Source: Pseudomonadales bacterium | Lineage (GTDB): Bacteria; Pseudomonadota; Gammaproteobacteria; Pseudomonadales; Azotimanducaceae | Length of the DNA: 64,000 nucleotides | Direction: 5' to 3' | NCBI GenBank assembly: GCA_019090615.1 | Contig: JAHRVQ010000037.1 | Coordinates: 1-64,000 of the forward strand | Shown: one piece after another, positions 55,034-64,000 of the stretch | Position numbering within the stretch: position 1 is the first letter of the stretch | How the letters are laid out: each line of letters begins with the position of its first letter | Notes under the pieces: generated by a model | What the model saw: only the letters and a program-made list of their open reading frames with translations | Database searches by the model: none | Told to the model about the DNA's origin: nothing | Translations under genes and position numbers: made by a program

Positions 55034-55255
55034 TTAGCCTGTATTGACGGCGTTTAGCGCATCCACCTTGCGAAACAATATGCTCTCATTGGGCACATAA
55101 GGCCCTGGACGCCGAATCCTTTCAAGATAACCCTTATCCACTAATTTATTAAGCGTTGACAACCGGCAACTTCCAATTTCACTAACCGAAAACCAGATAT
55201 CCCGCAACTGAATATTTGCCAGCGCTTTCTCTTCGTATACTGTTAATATTGTCAT
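55034..55255 (-). CDS. small winged-helix-like protein
   Basis: 73 residues: ALANIQLRDIWFSVSEIGSCRLSTLNKLVDKGYLERIRRPG has the helix-turn-helix and wing pattern of MarR/DtxR-type small DNA-binding proteins, and the composition is unlike the neighbouring repeat-driven frames. It is not matched to a named family. It could be a small regulator or a remnant of a larger one. Upstream DNA (55256-55460) is a repeat block. Confidence 0.5.
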   Translation of the reverse strand: MTILTVYEEKALANIQLRDIWFSVSEIGSCRLSTLNKLVDKGYLERIRRPGPYVPNESILFRKVDALNAVNTG

Positions 55256-55769
55256 GCTTCCATGCCTTCCATGCCTTCAAAACAATTATGCCATCATTGT
55301 CTGACAGCGTTGAATGAGTGAAAATACTATTCCACTCCCTTACAGATCGTGTCAACAGCCTTGAGCGTATAAACAGCCTTGAGCGCAATCTCAGCCCTGG
55401 CCACATAAACAGCCTTGAGCGTAATCTCAGCCCTGGCCACATAAACAGCCCTGAGCGCAACAAACTTTGAACCTACTTCCCTGATTGAAGCTTTTACCTT
55501 CCAACCTCGATTGTTATAGAACCTGACCTTCATCCAGTCCCGCCTTCATCCAGTCAAAAAACCCTCTAGACGAACTGCTCAACACCCTGTTCACTACCAT
55601 ACAAGCAAGCAGGTCTCATGCCAATTAATTGACGGAGCACCAAAAAACAACAAGTCATTGATTTTAAAACACATTTCACTAACTCAACAAGCTTCAACAT
55701 CACTTAAAACAAACCCTCCGTGTCAAGCAAAGGTAACAGCACCATGAAATGTGTAACCAAGCTGTTACA
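55256..55769. repeat. intergenic 36-bp tandem repeat block
   Basis: A 36-bp unit (AACAGCCTTGAGCGTAATCTCAGCCCTGGCCACATA) is repeated about 2.7 times in 55371-55455, with a 19-bp half-unit in front. The open frames across it (to 55463 and 55533) are products of the repeat, not genes. Nothing else was recognised up to the regulator gene. Confidence 0.7.
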
Positions 55770-57173
55770 CTATTCTTCCGCACCAACACGAAATTCATTG
55801 GCATCAAGGCTAAGGCGCTCCAACATACGGTAAACAGATTGGCGAGATATATCAGCCATACGCGCTACCGCCGAAATATCACCGCCACAAGTCTTTAAGA
55901 TCGAAACCATATATTCATACTCAAACAACTCCATTGTTCTCGCCTTTTCGCCTAGAAAGCCGCCTAGTTGCGTTTTTTCACTAAGCCCTTCCATAGCGGA
56001 ACGAATATCCAAAGGTACGTCCTCAACAGAAAGAGATTTTCTTCTGCTCATGGCCAACATTCTTCGCACGGAATTAATCAACTCACGCACATTACCTGGC
56101 CAGCCGTATGAACTGAGCATTTGTAAAGCCTCTGGGTTCGGCCTTCGATCTGGACGATTCATTTCTCGTCCAAATACCTCCAGGTAATGCTCAAGCAAGA
56201 TTTCGACATCCCCAACACGTTGCCTTAAGGGCGGCAGGCGAACCTCTCCAACATATATCCTAAAATACAAATCTTCTCTGAAACGCTTAGCCTTTACCTC
56301 TTCCTTAAGATCACGATTAGTCGCCGCCAGAAGCCGAATATCAACACTAACCTCCTGCCGACTCCCCACCCGCCTGAAACTTCTTTCTTGCAAAGAGCGC
56401 AGTAATTTTGCTTGCTGTGGGAGTGTCAACTCGGCGATTTCATCCAGAAACAAAGTGCCACCATCCGCATACTCCATAAGACCCAGGGTTCTCTGCGTAG
56501 CGCCTGTAAAGGCCCCGCGCTCGTGACCGAAAAATTCGCTTTCAAATAGGTCTGGCGGGATAGCACTACAGTCAACCGGCACAAAGGGTTTCAGAGATCG
56601 ATCGCTGCTGGAATGTATATTTCGTGCCACCAGTTCTTTACCGGTCCCAGTCTCACCCCAGATCAAAACATCGACATTGGTCTCTGCCAAATTACTAATA
56701 TTATTGCAGACCGTTTGTATCGCCTCACTTTCGCCAATAATATCAATCAGCGACGATTTTCTCTCAAGATGATGCCTTAGCAAGCGATTTTCCTGCTGCA
56801 GCCTTTTCTCTTCAAGTACTCGAGAAACTGTTGAGAGTAAATCCTCTAGTAACAACGGCTTTAATACATAATCCGCAGCACCAAGGCGTAGACACTGAAC
56901 GGAATTATCCAGACTGGGATATCCCGTCATAATAATTACCGGTATATCTGGATGACTTTCTTTAACTAGCTTAAGGATTTCTACACCAGATATTTCTGGC
57001 ATATTAAGATCAGTGAGTACGATATCGAACTTGCCGGATTCACAAAGCCTAACGGCATTACGCGCCCTATTTTCAGAAGTAACATTCAAATTCGGCAATC
57101 GAGTAAGCGCACTTTCACAAAACCTGCAAATCGCCTCATCATCATCGATTACGAGCATTCGAGCTTCAGTCAT
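55770..57173 (-). CDS. sigma-54-dependent response regulator (NtrC family)
   Basis: 467 residues in three domains: a receiver (about 5-120; acidic DDDE, phospho-acceptor D55 in LTDLNMP, K near LKP), a sigma-54 AAA+ domain (about 145-380; Walker A GETGTGKE, sigma-54 contact GAFTGA, Walker B GGTLFLDEIAEL), and a Fis-type HTH (about 425-462; CGGDISAVARMADISRQSVYRML). It activates sigma-54 promoters when phosphorylated. No sensor kinase lies in the window, so it is an orphan here. Its targets are unknown. Confidence 0.92.
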   Translation of the reverse strand: MTEARMLVIDDDEAICRFCESALTRLPNLNVTSENRARNAVRLCESGKFDIVLTDLNMPEISGVEILKLVKESHPDIPVIIMTGYPSLDNSVQCLRLGAADYVLKPLLLEDLLSTVSRVLEEKRLQQENRLLRHHLERKSSLIDIIGESEAIQTVCNNISNLAETNVDVLIWGETGTGKELVARNIHSSSDRSLKPFVPVDCSAIPPDLFESEFFGHERGAFTGATQRTLGLMEYADGGTLFLDEIAELTLPQQAKLLRSLQERSFRRVGSRQEVSVDIRLLAATNRDLKEEVKAKRFREDLYFRIYVGEVRLPPLRQRVGDVEILLEHYLEVFGREMNRPDRRPNPEALQMLSSYGWPGNVRELINSVRRMLAMSRRKSLSVEDVPLDIRSAMEGLSEKTQLGGFLGEKARTMELFEYEYMVSILKTCGGDISAVARMADISRQSVYRMLERLSLDANEFRVGAEE

Positions 57174-57416
57174 ATTGCGACTCCATTTGCCGACACGGAT
57201 ACGGCCTCATCAATCACCTAGTTATTACTCAAGTACAATCGGCAAACAACCAACAAAACTATCATTTGATGCGTCAAAAAGACGCCAGTAAACTCTATAG
57301 CATGCCGAATTAGCTGATGTCAGCTAATCAAAACATCATCATAAAGCAGCAAAACTGTACCATGTGTAACTCAATAGTTACAACCAAAATCGTGTATGTT
57401 TTGACCCTGACAGGAC

Positions 57417-58115
57417 TTAAACATAACTTGTTGGATCAGCAATGCCCGCTACTCTGAAGCCTTCTCGTCTAATCACACAGCTGTCACAGGCGCCACAGGC
57501 CATCCCGTCATCGTTTAATCGATAACAGGATACAGTGGCAGAATAATCTATGCCCAACGACAGACCTAGCGCTATGATTTTAGATTTTGGCAAATCAATA
57601 AGCGGCGTTTGAATCTTTATGGACTTCCCTTCAACACCATTTTTTGTAGCCAGGTTGGCCATATTTTCAAAGGCACGAATAAATTCCGGTCTGCAATCAG
57701 GGTAACCAGAATAATCTACGGCATTGACCCCTATATAGATCTCCCTTGCTTCGATCACTTCCGCATAACCAAGCGCATAAGATAGAAATATAGTATTTCT
57801 CGCCGGCACATAAGTCACCGGTATGGCCGAATCCGCGCCACTTACATTTTCGCCGCCTGGTATATTCACCGGCACATCAATTGTACTATCGGTCAATGCA
57901 GAACCGCCAAACTGGCCAATATCGATGTTAACCACACGATGACTAGCAGCCCCTAGCTGTGTTGACAGCGCTGCTGCAAATCGCACCTCAGACGAATGTT
58001 TCTGCCCATAGGCAAAACTAATACAATGACACTCTAGCCCGTCAGCTAGCGCCAGGGCCAGAGTAGTCGCAGAATCTAAGCCCCCGGACAACAATACAAC
58101 AACTTTTTCAGACAC
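57417..58115 (-). CDS. queC: 7-cyano-7-deazaguanine synthase QueC
   Basis: 232 residues: PP-loop [63 protein letters not shown], and a zinc site from four C-terminal cysteines (CYRL...CGACDSC). It converts 7-carboxy-7-deazaguanine to preQ0 for queuosine. Its start overlaps queE by 8 nt. Confidence 0.96.
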   Translation of the reverse strand: MSEKVVVLLSGGLDSATTLALALADGLECHCISFAYGQKHSSEVRFAAALSTQLGAASHRVVNIDIGQFGGSALTDSTIDVPVNIPGGENVSGADSAIPVTYVPARNTIFLSYALGYAEVIEAREIYIGVNAVDYSGYPDCRPEFIRAFENMANLATKNGVEGKSIKIQTPLIDLPKSKIIALGLSLGIDYSATVSCYRLNDDGMACGACDSCVIRREGFRVAGIADPTSYV

Positions 58116-58752
58116 CTGGCTTATCTCCCCATAAATACTTATGCAGCTGGACTTGAAGCCGAACTAACAACCGATCTTGAATAATCCAGTCGGCAAGCTG
58201 TGTTGTATCAAGCTCTCCATGACTGGCTGAAAATAACACCTCACCAACCCGCTCTATAAGGTCGTATTCATCCAGTTTAAATCGGGCCCATTCGTAATCC
58301 TGCTGATTACATAGAACAAACTTTATCTGGTCCTTAGAACCAAGCAATTCCACATTTGCGTATCGATTCTTTGCAACTTCACCCGATTCAGGGGCTTTCA
58401 AATCCATCACAATGGAGACCCGCTCATCGACTGCCTCTATATCCATTGAGCCACTGGTTTCAAGCGATACCAGATATCCTTCATTACACAAGGCAGTTAA
58501 AAGCGTCAGGCATTCTCGCTGTGCCAGCGGCTCGCCACCCGTGACCGTTATATATCTGGGTTTATAGCTCGCTACCTTGGTCATAATTTTCTGTAACGTC
58601 TGGATTTCGCCACCACTAAAAGCATAAGCTGTATCACAATAAGAACAGCGTAGCGGACAGCCTGTCAGGCGTATAAAAACTGTCGGCAGGCCTACAGTTT
58701 TAGCCTCTCCTTGCAGAGAATAAAAAATTTCAGTAATACGCAGATTAGTCAT
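58108..58752 (-). CDS. queE: 7-carboxy-7-deazaguanine synthase QueE
   Basis: About 214 residues from ATG 58752 ([21 protein letters not shown] is the family start; the frame to 58800 has no support). Radical-SAM cysteines C32, C36, C39 lie in [13 protein letters not shown], with [10 protein letters not shown] and KAPESGE. It makes the deazaguanine ring from 6-carboxytetrahydropterin. It follows cpoB in the Tol-Pal region as in Pseudomonas. Confidence 0.93.
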   Translation of the reverse strand: MTNLRITEIFYSLQGEAKTVGLPTVFIRLTGCPLRCSYCDTAYAFSGGEIQTLQKIMTKVASYKPRYITVTGGEPLAQRECLTLLTALCNEGYLVSLETSGSMDIEAVDERVSIVMDLKAPESGEVAKNRYANVELLGSKDQIKFVLCNQQDYEWARFKLDEYDLIERVGEVLFSASHGELDTTQLADWIIQDRLLVRLQVQLHKYLWGDKPGV

Positions 58753-59041
58753 AGGGGCAACATAATAACGGCAAAATAAGAAACAAATACTATCGGCCAA
58801 GTCCAGCTTTTTACTAACATAGACTTATTACCAATAGCTTAGTGCTGAACTGAAGGAATTAAAATACCCGTCGAACCTGATGGGCAAACGATGGGCAAAC
58901 AATGTTCTACATAGGACCATAATTTATAGAGAACGGCGATCGAGATAGAGCGACGATAGAAAAAGAATCACGATGAAAATGGAACAATGCCCTGACTGGG
59001 CCTGCGTTCGAAGATAGTCCGAGCTTCAGATCAACCTGATT

Positions 59042-60121
59042 TCAACTACACGCACCGACCTTTTCTCTTAAATAGGACTCTGCCAACTTAGCTACCGTCC
59101 TACCTCTCTGGGCCTGTATAACCTGATCAAGATACTCGATAGAACGCTTACAATCCCCCATCAAATGATAAACTTTACCCAACTTAAATGCAGCATCAGG
59201 CGCTTTATGGCTATCAGGAAAAGATTTTAACACCTGCGACAATGCCTGACGGGCTTTCTCATAATCTGGTTTCGGTTTCGCAGCAAATACCTCGCCCAAC
59301 CAATAGTAAGCATTAGGTGCATACGTGCTATCAGGATATCGACTAATCACTGTTTGTAATTGCAATATTGCCGACTCGTACTGACGATTTCGAATCGAAT
59401 TGACGGCTTCTTCATACAACAATTTATCTGCCTCTACCGCCTTATTAATATCCTCCGTTTCAGCCTCAGTAGTTTTGACATCATTACCATGTCGAAGCAG
59501 CTGCAATCGGCCATCCAGCTCCAGATACCTATCTTCCTGAGTAGCTTGCATTCTGGATAGTTTATAGGCCAACTCTTCAACTAAACCCCTTAGTACCAAA
59601 ACCTCCTGGGTTAATACCTGCATTTGAAAGAACTGTTCACCAGCAGGTACCTGGGCCGTACCTATTTGAAGACCATTTTTCCGGGTTTGAAATTCTACAA
59701 TATTGTCTTTGCTGATACTTTCACCTGGCTCATGCTTTTGCACAGTATCCTGCTCAAGCGAAAGACGGCGGCCTAACGGCTCCTCAATTGGCGGTCGGAA
59801 AGGCAAATCACCGGTACTGGTAATATTATCTATCTTTTTATTCTTATCTCCAGAGGCCCTGTTGAGGTTTTCTGGACGAGCATCTGCCTGCTCAACTAAT
59901 AGACTTTCTACTAACACCGGGTTTGATACAGAATCCGTCTCAGCAATCATCTCTGATACTAAAGGAGGGGCATAAACACAGGTAACTATAAGCATAGTAG
60001 CGCAAGATAACTTATCAAAACCTCCCATCAGCCGTCGCATTATGTGCCATGCACGGCTATTTACTTGTACGGAATTTAAAACACAGATGTTCAAAGCTAT
60101 TGGGCTCACTACAACCTTCAT
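59042..60121 (-). CDS. cpoB: CpoB (YbgF) Tol-Pal associated TPR protein
   Basis: 359 residues if the longest start is used; a start at ATG 60040 gives a cleaner signal peptide (MRRLMGGFDKLSCATMLIVTCVYA) and is quite possible. A coiled-coil segment of about 40 residues follows (QVLTQEVLVLRGLVEELAYKLSRMQATQEDRYLELDGRLQ), then C-terminal TPRs (YESAILQLQTVISRYPDSTYAPNAYYWLGEV). CpoB couples Tol-Pal constriction to PBP1B during division. Order pal-cpoB-queE-queC is conserved. It is 21 nt after pal. Confidence 0.88.
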   Translation of the reverse strand: MKVVVSPIALNICVLNSVQVNSRAWHIMRRLMGGFDKLSCATMLIVTCVYAPPLVSEMIAETDSVSNPVLVESLLVEQADARPENLNRASGDKNKKIDNITSTGDLPFRPPIEEPLGRRLSLEQDTVQKHEPGESISKDNIVEFQTRKNGLQIGTAQVPAGEQFFQMQVLTQEVLVLRGLVEELAYKLSRMQATQEDRYLELDGRLQLLRHGNDVKTTEAETEDINKAVEADKLLYEEAVNSIRNRQYESAILQLQTVISRYPDSTYAPNAYYWLGEVFAAKPKPDYEKARQALSQVLKSFPDSHKAPDAAFKLGKVYHLMGDCKRSIEYLDQVIQAQRGRTVAKLAESYLREKVGACS

Positions 60122-60142
60122 CTAGTTATTGTTAGACAGCAT

Positions 60143-60718
60143 TTATTGTCGATATTTAAATTCAACTCTGCGGTTTTTCGCCCATGCACTTTCTCCCGTT
60201 CCCAAATCTGCAGGTTTTTCTTCACCTAAACTAACCACCTCAACCTGCCGGCGAGAAACACCTTGTGCAACCAAATAAGCTCTGACTGCGTTACCACGGC
60301 GTTCGCCCAACGCAAGATTGTATTCTCGAGTACCTCGTTGATCTGCATGACCTTCCAGCCTAACCCTATAAGACCGGTTCTCTTTCAGCGTTGTAGCATG
60401 CTTATCAAGCTCTTCATGACCAAGTCGTTTAACAATTGCCTGGTCAAAATCGAAGTAAAAAACGCCACTCAACGTTTCTTCCTTATTCTCATCAAATTCA
60501 TCAAATATTGTGATATCACCGGTAACAGAATTAATACTGGGCGGTCTTTTAACCGTCATGTTCGACGATGTGTCCTCTATTGCTGCCGACCCAGAACTTG
60601 TATCCGTGTCCAGGGGAGTGACTTCAGCCGTGCCTTCAGGGCTATCAGTTTTACAGCCAGCCAACAACAAGCCTGCTAGTGTAATAATCAAAAGTCCGCG
60701 AATTCCTGTATTTCCCAT
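60143..60718 (-). CDS. pal: peptidoglycan-associated lipoprotein Pal
   Basis: About 191 residues from ATG 60718, preceded by AGGAG at a 6-nt distance (a TTG two codons upstream is disfavoured). Lipobox LLLAGC (Cys about residue 21), an OmpA-like domain with GVFYFDFDQAIVKRLGHEELDKHA, LEGHADQRGTREYNLALGERRGNAVRAYL and SLGEEKPADLG. It binds peptidoglycan and tethers the outer membrane to Tol. Confidence 0.94.
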   Translation of the reverse strand: MGNTGIRGLLIITLAGLLLAGCKTDSPEGTAEVTPLDTDTSSGSAAIEDTSSNMTVKRPPSINSVTGDITIFDEFDENKEETLSGVFYFDFDQAIVKRLGHEELDKHATTLKENRSYRVRLEGHADQRGTREYNLALGERRGNAVRAYLVAQGVSRRQVEVVSLGEEKPADLGTGESAWAKNRRVEFKYRQ

Positions 60719-61026
60719 TATCAACTCCTATCTACATGCCAAAACAGATTAAAACACAAAATTATTAGTAAAAATAATCCAACGTTAAGCCACATTCAAA
60801 ATGTAAGGCTACAACTAATATACGGGGCTACAGCTAAAAATATGGGCTACGGCCAAAACCTAACGTCTACCTTATACAATTATACCAACTCTTTCCTGCA
60901 CTCAAAATATACTTATCAAAGGACTAATCAATGACATAATCAGTCTGATTCACAGGGGGTAAATCACGCTATAGTATAAAATTTATACTACAGAATTTAT
61001 GCCACCTAACATTCATCTTTATTCAA
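60719..61026. other. spacer between tolB and pal
   Basis: 308 bp, longer than usual between tolB and pal, suggesting pal has its own promoter. No gene seen; only the inverted repeat and short repeats noted separately. Confidence 0.45.
60973..60991. promoter_or_regulatory. 19-bp inverted repeat upstream of pal
   Basis: TAGTATAAA-A-TTTATACTA is a perfect inverted repeat around a central A, in the 308-bp spacer between tolB and pal. It could be an operator or part of a pal promoter. Three imperfect GGCTAC(A/G) repeats also lie at about 60809-60853. Confidence 0.4.
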
Positions 61027-62385
61027 CTATCTACCTGCACGGGGGATAAATGTTTTACGCTTTTTTGGCGACCAGGCAGGCTCCCGAACATCGCCATCAC
61101 TTGAGGGCAAATTAAACTTCACCCTTCCGTCAATTGAAACTGCAGCGAGTATACCCTCTCCCCCTACTTGAGTCGCGTAAATTAACATACTTCCGTTAGG
61201 CGCGATACTCGGGGATTCATCCAGGAAGGTCTCAGTTAATATACTCAAATCCCCACGATTTAAATCCAGCATAGCAATATGAAACACGCCATTTCGGCGA
61301 TGCACCATCACCAGACCACTACCATCCGGTAAAAGGCTTGCCCGGGCATTATAATCTCCCTCAAAGGTTAACCGCTCAACGGACAAATCATCCAGGAACG
61401 TTTGATAGATTTGCGGCTTACCACCGCGATTACTGGTGAACACTATAGCTTGACCGTCCTTTTTCCAGGATGGTTCCGTATCGATGCCATAATGACGAGT
61501 AATTCGTCTTAGCCGTCGGCTTTCAAGGTTCAATATATAAATATCTGGATTACCGTCTTTTGACAGCACCATCGCCAGATCTTTACCGTCAGGCGAAAAT
61601 GCTGGAGCACTATTCAAACCAGCAAAATTGGTTACCATCTGTCGCTGGCCGCTGACCAGATCACTAACGAATATTGCGGGTTTACCGTCATTTTCAAAGG
61701 AAACGTAAGCAATCTTTTCTCCGTCAGCAGACCAGGTCGCAGACAAAATGGGCTCATCGGACTGCAAAATCGATTCAACTCGACGACCATCGGCATCCGC
61801 AATATTGAGTGAATACTGTCGCGAATTGAGCTCTCCTTTGGCGGTAACGTACATAATTCTGGTTGAAAATGCCCCCTCTATGCCCGTTAGCTGCTTGAAC
61901 ACACTATCACTAACATAATGTGCCATATCACGTAATTCGTTCCGTGAACCCTGAATGACGGTTGAAATTTCTACTGCCTGCTTATAGACGTTATACAATT
62001 CAAAATGTAATTGCAGCGGGCTATCCGGACTTTTATCTATCGGTTGCAAATAACCAAGCACCACATATTCCACTTTTAGTAAACGCCAGTCCCTAACAAA
62101 TACATCTTCGGATTTTGAAGGAAGACTCAACATCTGACCGGTCGGAAGCGTTTGAAACCTTCCGCTTAGGGTCAAATCGAAATCTATAATCTCGGTAACG
62201 TCGGTATCCAGACGTCCCCTGCCACGATATACAAATGGCACCACTGCCACTCTTACAGCATTGTCGATGCCTTCTGTAACAACAATTCTTAGATCTGCAC
62301 TAACCCCTGGAACGCTCACTAATTTAACTAAAAACGCCGCAAAAATGACGCTGCGCAATATTCTGACCACATTACTCACTTTCAT
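61027..62385 (-). CDS. tolB: Tol-Pal system beta-propeller protein TolB
   Basis: 452 residues: signal peptide (about 10-30, ending VSA), N-terminal alpha/beta domain (LRIVVTEGIDNAVRVAVVPF), and the six-bladed propeller with repeated WS(A/P)DG and FSPDGKDLA motifs. It is a periplasmic component linking TolA and Pal. Length is as in the family (about 430). 216 bp separate it from tolA. Confidence 0.94.
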   Translation of the reverse strand: MKVSNVVRILRSVIFAAFLVKLVSVPGVSADLRIVVTEGIDNAVRVAVVPFVYRGRGRLDTDVTEIIDFDLTLSGRFQTLPTGQMLSLPSKSEDVFVRDWRLLKVEYVVLGYLQPIDKSPDSPLQLHFELYNVYKQAVEISTVIQGSRNELRDMAHYVSDSVFKQLTGIEGAFSTRIMYVTAKGELNSRQYSLNIADADGRRVESILQSDEPILSATWSADGEKIAYVSFENDGKPAIFVSDLVSGQRQMVTNFAGLNSAPAFSPDGKDLAMVLSKDGNPDIYILNLESRRLRRITRHYGIDTEPSWKKDGQAIVFTSNRGGKPQIYQTFLDDLSVERLTFEGDYNARASLLPDGSGLVMVHRRNGVFHIAMLDLNRGDLSILTETFLDESPSIAPNGSMLIYATQVGGEGILAAVSIDGRVKFNLPSSDGDVREPAWSPKKRKTFIPRAGR

Positions 62386-62600
62386 CTATCACCAACATCA
62401 ATCATTAGGGTTTTTCAATTATTTTGCAGAAATATTTGCAACGACTTTTTGGTCCACTCGATGCCCAAATTTAAAGCCTGTACCAGGGTCCAGATATACC
62501 GCGCCCCAACCCGGGCCATTTTAGTTAAATAAACGCGACTAAGAAATCTCTGATTAAAATCTAACTTTTACAGACTGCCAGGTAGACCGGCGGCTTCAAT

Positions 62601-63389
62601 TTATAATCTCAAATCATCAGGCCGGAATAACACTTCAAATTGGCGAAAATTACGATCGAACTGTCGTGCCTTAGCCGGCACGATAAATAGCCTCGCCTTT
62701 CGTACCGCCAACATCGCTGATTGATCAAAAGCATCATTCGAACTCGATTCCAAAATTGTGACATTTACCACTTCGCCGGTAGGCACAAGAAAAACCCTCA
62801 ACAAGGCCTGCATACCATTTCTTGCACTCGGGGGCCTGGACCAGTTTTGAATAATTTTCCGTTGAATTTGTGCGACAAAGGCTTTTGCCTTCTCATCGTC
62901 TGTTATAGCAACTATGCCAATTTGTTCTGCCTCAATTTCTAATCCGAGCGCATCTTCCCATTCTTTTCTTTGCTGATTTTTCAATGCTTGCTGTTTTGCT
63001 AGTTGCGCCTTGTCTACGTCATCGACAGACGACGAGCGATCTAATTGCTGCTCTGCTAACGCTTTTTGCGCTGCCTCAGCTGCCTTCATCTTTTTCAATG
63101 CTTCAGCTTTAATCTGCTCCCGATTTATCCTCGCCAGATTATCAGCCTGTAATTTTGCTTTTTGCGCCTGGCGCCGAATTGCAGCCTGCTGGTTTTTTTC
63201 CAATTGACGCTTTTTCTCCGCCTTGATCGGGTTTTCATGGATTACTCTGGCCGGCAGCGCATAAATCTTATCGATTTTAACGGTATCCGGTTCTGTGTTG
63301 TGCCAGTTAGTGAGGAGCAAAAACACCACCAAACCATGAACAGCAGCGGCTAATAAACAAGCCAGGATATTAGGCGCAGTAAAATTCAT
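62601..63389 (-). CDS. tolA: TolA
   Basis: 262 residues, shorter than E. coli TolA (421). TM helix at about 8-28, then a shortened helical stalk rich in Lys, Ala and Gln (about 50-150; QAQKAKLQADNLARINREQIKAEALKKMKAAEAAQKA), then a TonB-C-like domain (about 165-262; IIQNWSRPPSARNGMQALLRVFLVPTGEVVNVTILESSSN). It spans the periplasm to TolB and Pal. 4 nt from tolR. Confidence 0.9.
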   Translation of the reverse strand: MNFTAPNILACLLAAAVHGLVVFLLLTNWHNTEPDTVKIDKIYALPARVIHENPIKAEKKRQLEKNQQAAIRRQAQKAKLQADNLARINREQIKAEALKKMKAAEAAQKALAEQQLDRSSSVDDVDKAQLAKQQALKNQQRKEWEDALGLEIEAEQIGIVAITDDEKAKAFVAQIQRKIIQNWSRPPSARNGMQALLRVFLVPTGEVVNVTILESSSNDAFDQSAMLAVRKARLFIVPAKARQFDRNFRQFEVLFRPDDLRL

Positions 63390-63393
63390 CAGC

Positions 63394-63810
63394 TTAACCA
63401 GCAGGTGGTTGAGTAATCAGCGCGACACTCTCAGCACCCGCTAACTGCAGCACATTCATAATTTTTATTATGACGCCATAGCGAAGACTTTCATCGCCCT
63501 CAACTAGCACTTTGATGCCAGGGTTTGCAGAGATAATCTGTTTCGCTTTGACCGCAATCATATCCAGCCCCATCGGCTGTTCTTTCTCACCAACATTCAT
63601 AAAATACTGGTTCTCGGCATCGACCGTAACAATGATCATAACGTCGTCAACTTTTATTGACCCACCCACCGCTTCGGGCAATTTAACCTTGATACCCTGA
63701 GACATCAGTGGTGCAGCCACCATAAAAATCACCAGCAATACCAACATGACATCAATATACGGCACCACATTGATTTCTGCCATTGGCCTACGTCGTTTTG
63801 TCCTGGCCAT
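63394..63810 (-). CDS. tolR: TolR
   Basis: 138 residues: N-terminal RTKRRRPMAEINVVPYIDVMLVLLVIFMVAAPLMSQG, with the conserved membrane Asp in YIDVM, and a periplasmic ExbD/TolR domain (VKLPEAVGGSIKVDDVMIIVTVDAENQYFMN). It is part of the proton-driven TolQR motor. Confidence 0.94.
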   Translation of the reverse strand: MARTKRRRPMAEINVVPYIDVMLVLLVIFMVAAPLMSQGIKVKLPEAVGGSIKVDDVMIIVTVDAENQYFMNVGEKEQPMGLDMIAVKAKQIISANPGIKVLVEGDESLRYGVIIKIMNVLQLAGAESVALITQPPAG

Positions 63811-63824
63811 CTGAATTCCCGAAT

Positions 63825-64000
63825 TTAGGCGTGTATAGCGCGATGAAGGATGCCGCTGAGCTCATCTGTAAATGACTCAAAACGATTCATGATAATTTCA
63901 ACCTGAGCAGAAAACCGGTTATAGGCCATCACTGCGGGAATCGCTGCAAACAACCCCATGGCAGTAGCAATTAATGCTTCAGAAATGCCTGGCGCGACAA
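63825..64000 (-). CDS. tolQ: TolQ, C-terminal part (truncated by window edge)
   Basis: The last 58 codons of an ExbB/TolQ protein: [30 protein letters not shown] then a helical end with [11 protein letters not shown] and TAA at 63825-63827. The start lies beyond 64000. 14 nt separate it from tolR. It is the stator subunit that pairs with TolR. Confidence 0.9.
   Translation of the reverse strand, partial: VAPGISEALIATAMGLFAAIPAVMAYNRFSAQVEIIMNRFESFTDELSGILHRAIHA

Noticed and set aside
55182-55533. Two overlapping minus-strand frames rich in RSRLF and KAVYVARAE repeats
   Set aside because: Both are products of the 36-bp DNA repeat in different frames and lack ribosome-binding sites.

Overview
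The window is chromosomal DNA of a gammaproteobacterium. It carries a complete tolQ(partial)-tolR-tolA-tolB-pal-cpoB-queE-queC block, a dapA-bamC-MBL operon, and bepA/tusA, nadA and a tRNA-Lys. This resembles the gene neighbourhoods of Pseudomonas and its relatives (family knowledge; the exact genus is not assigned). By eye the composition is moderately AT-rich, with many short tandem duplications. There are no insertion sequences, integrases, phage genes or CRISPR arrays.

Layout. 1-1.4 kb: tRNA-Leu and tRNA-His in otherwise empty DNA. 1.4-6.6 kb: a YghU-type glutathione transferase, then a four-gene envelope cluster (CsgG/LpoB-like, a large TPR-like protein with a 12-lysine run, YcfL-like, LpoB-like). 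7-20.7 kb: an F420 locus, with two luciferase-like F420-dependent oxidoreductases, a fused FO synthase (CofG-CofH/FbiC), CofC, CofD, CofE, the F420:NADP reductase NpdG, and a TrmY-like methyltransferase. The F420 genes are all on the minus strand. They are split by an opposite-strand cassette at 14.4-17.2 kb encoding a cyclic-nucleotide-binding protein with a FliG-C-like C-terminus, followed by MotA and MotB stator proteins. 21-38 kb: fatty-acid and general metabolism (acyl-CoA synthetase, acyl-CoA dehydrogenase, GlpD, a ThDP enzyme, amidohydrolase, fructokinase, hot-dog protein), DsbA, a metallo-beta-lactamase/cNMP-domain protein and a voltage-gated cation channel. 38.3-42.5 kb: an operon of a two-subunit Na+/solute symporter, a glutamine-synthetase-like ligase and a class I amidotransferase. 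42.5-44.2 kb: a gene-free block of four tandem units of about 430 bp. 44.3-64 kb: mostly conserved housekeeping genes.

Two things stand out. First, each unit of the gene-free block holds a DnaA-box cluster, then an IHF-like site exactly 102 bp from the main box, then another DnaA-like box. A lone, sequence-diverged copy with almost the same spacing lies at 20.8-21.0 kb. This looks like a dispersed DnaA-control module, analogous in architecture to E. coli datA/DARS but not at a known locus. Second, the cNMP-FliG-C/MotA/MotB cassette looks like a cyclic-nucleotide-controlled stator/rotor set with no other flagellar gene in the window. The window also shows unusually frequent 9-36 bp tandem repeats, several of which run into gene ends.
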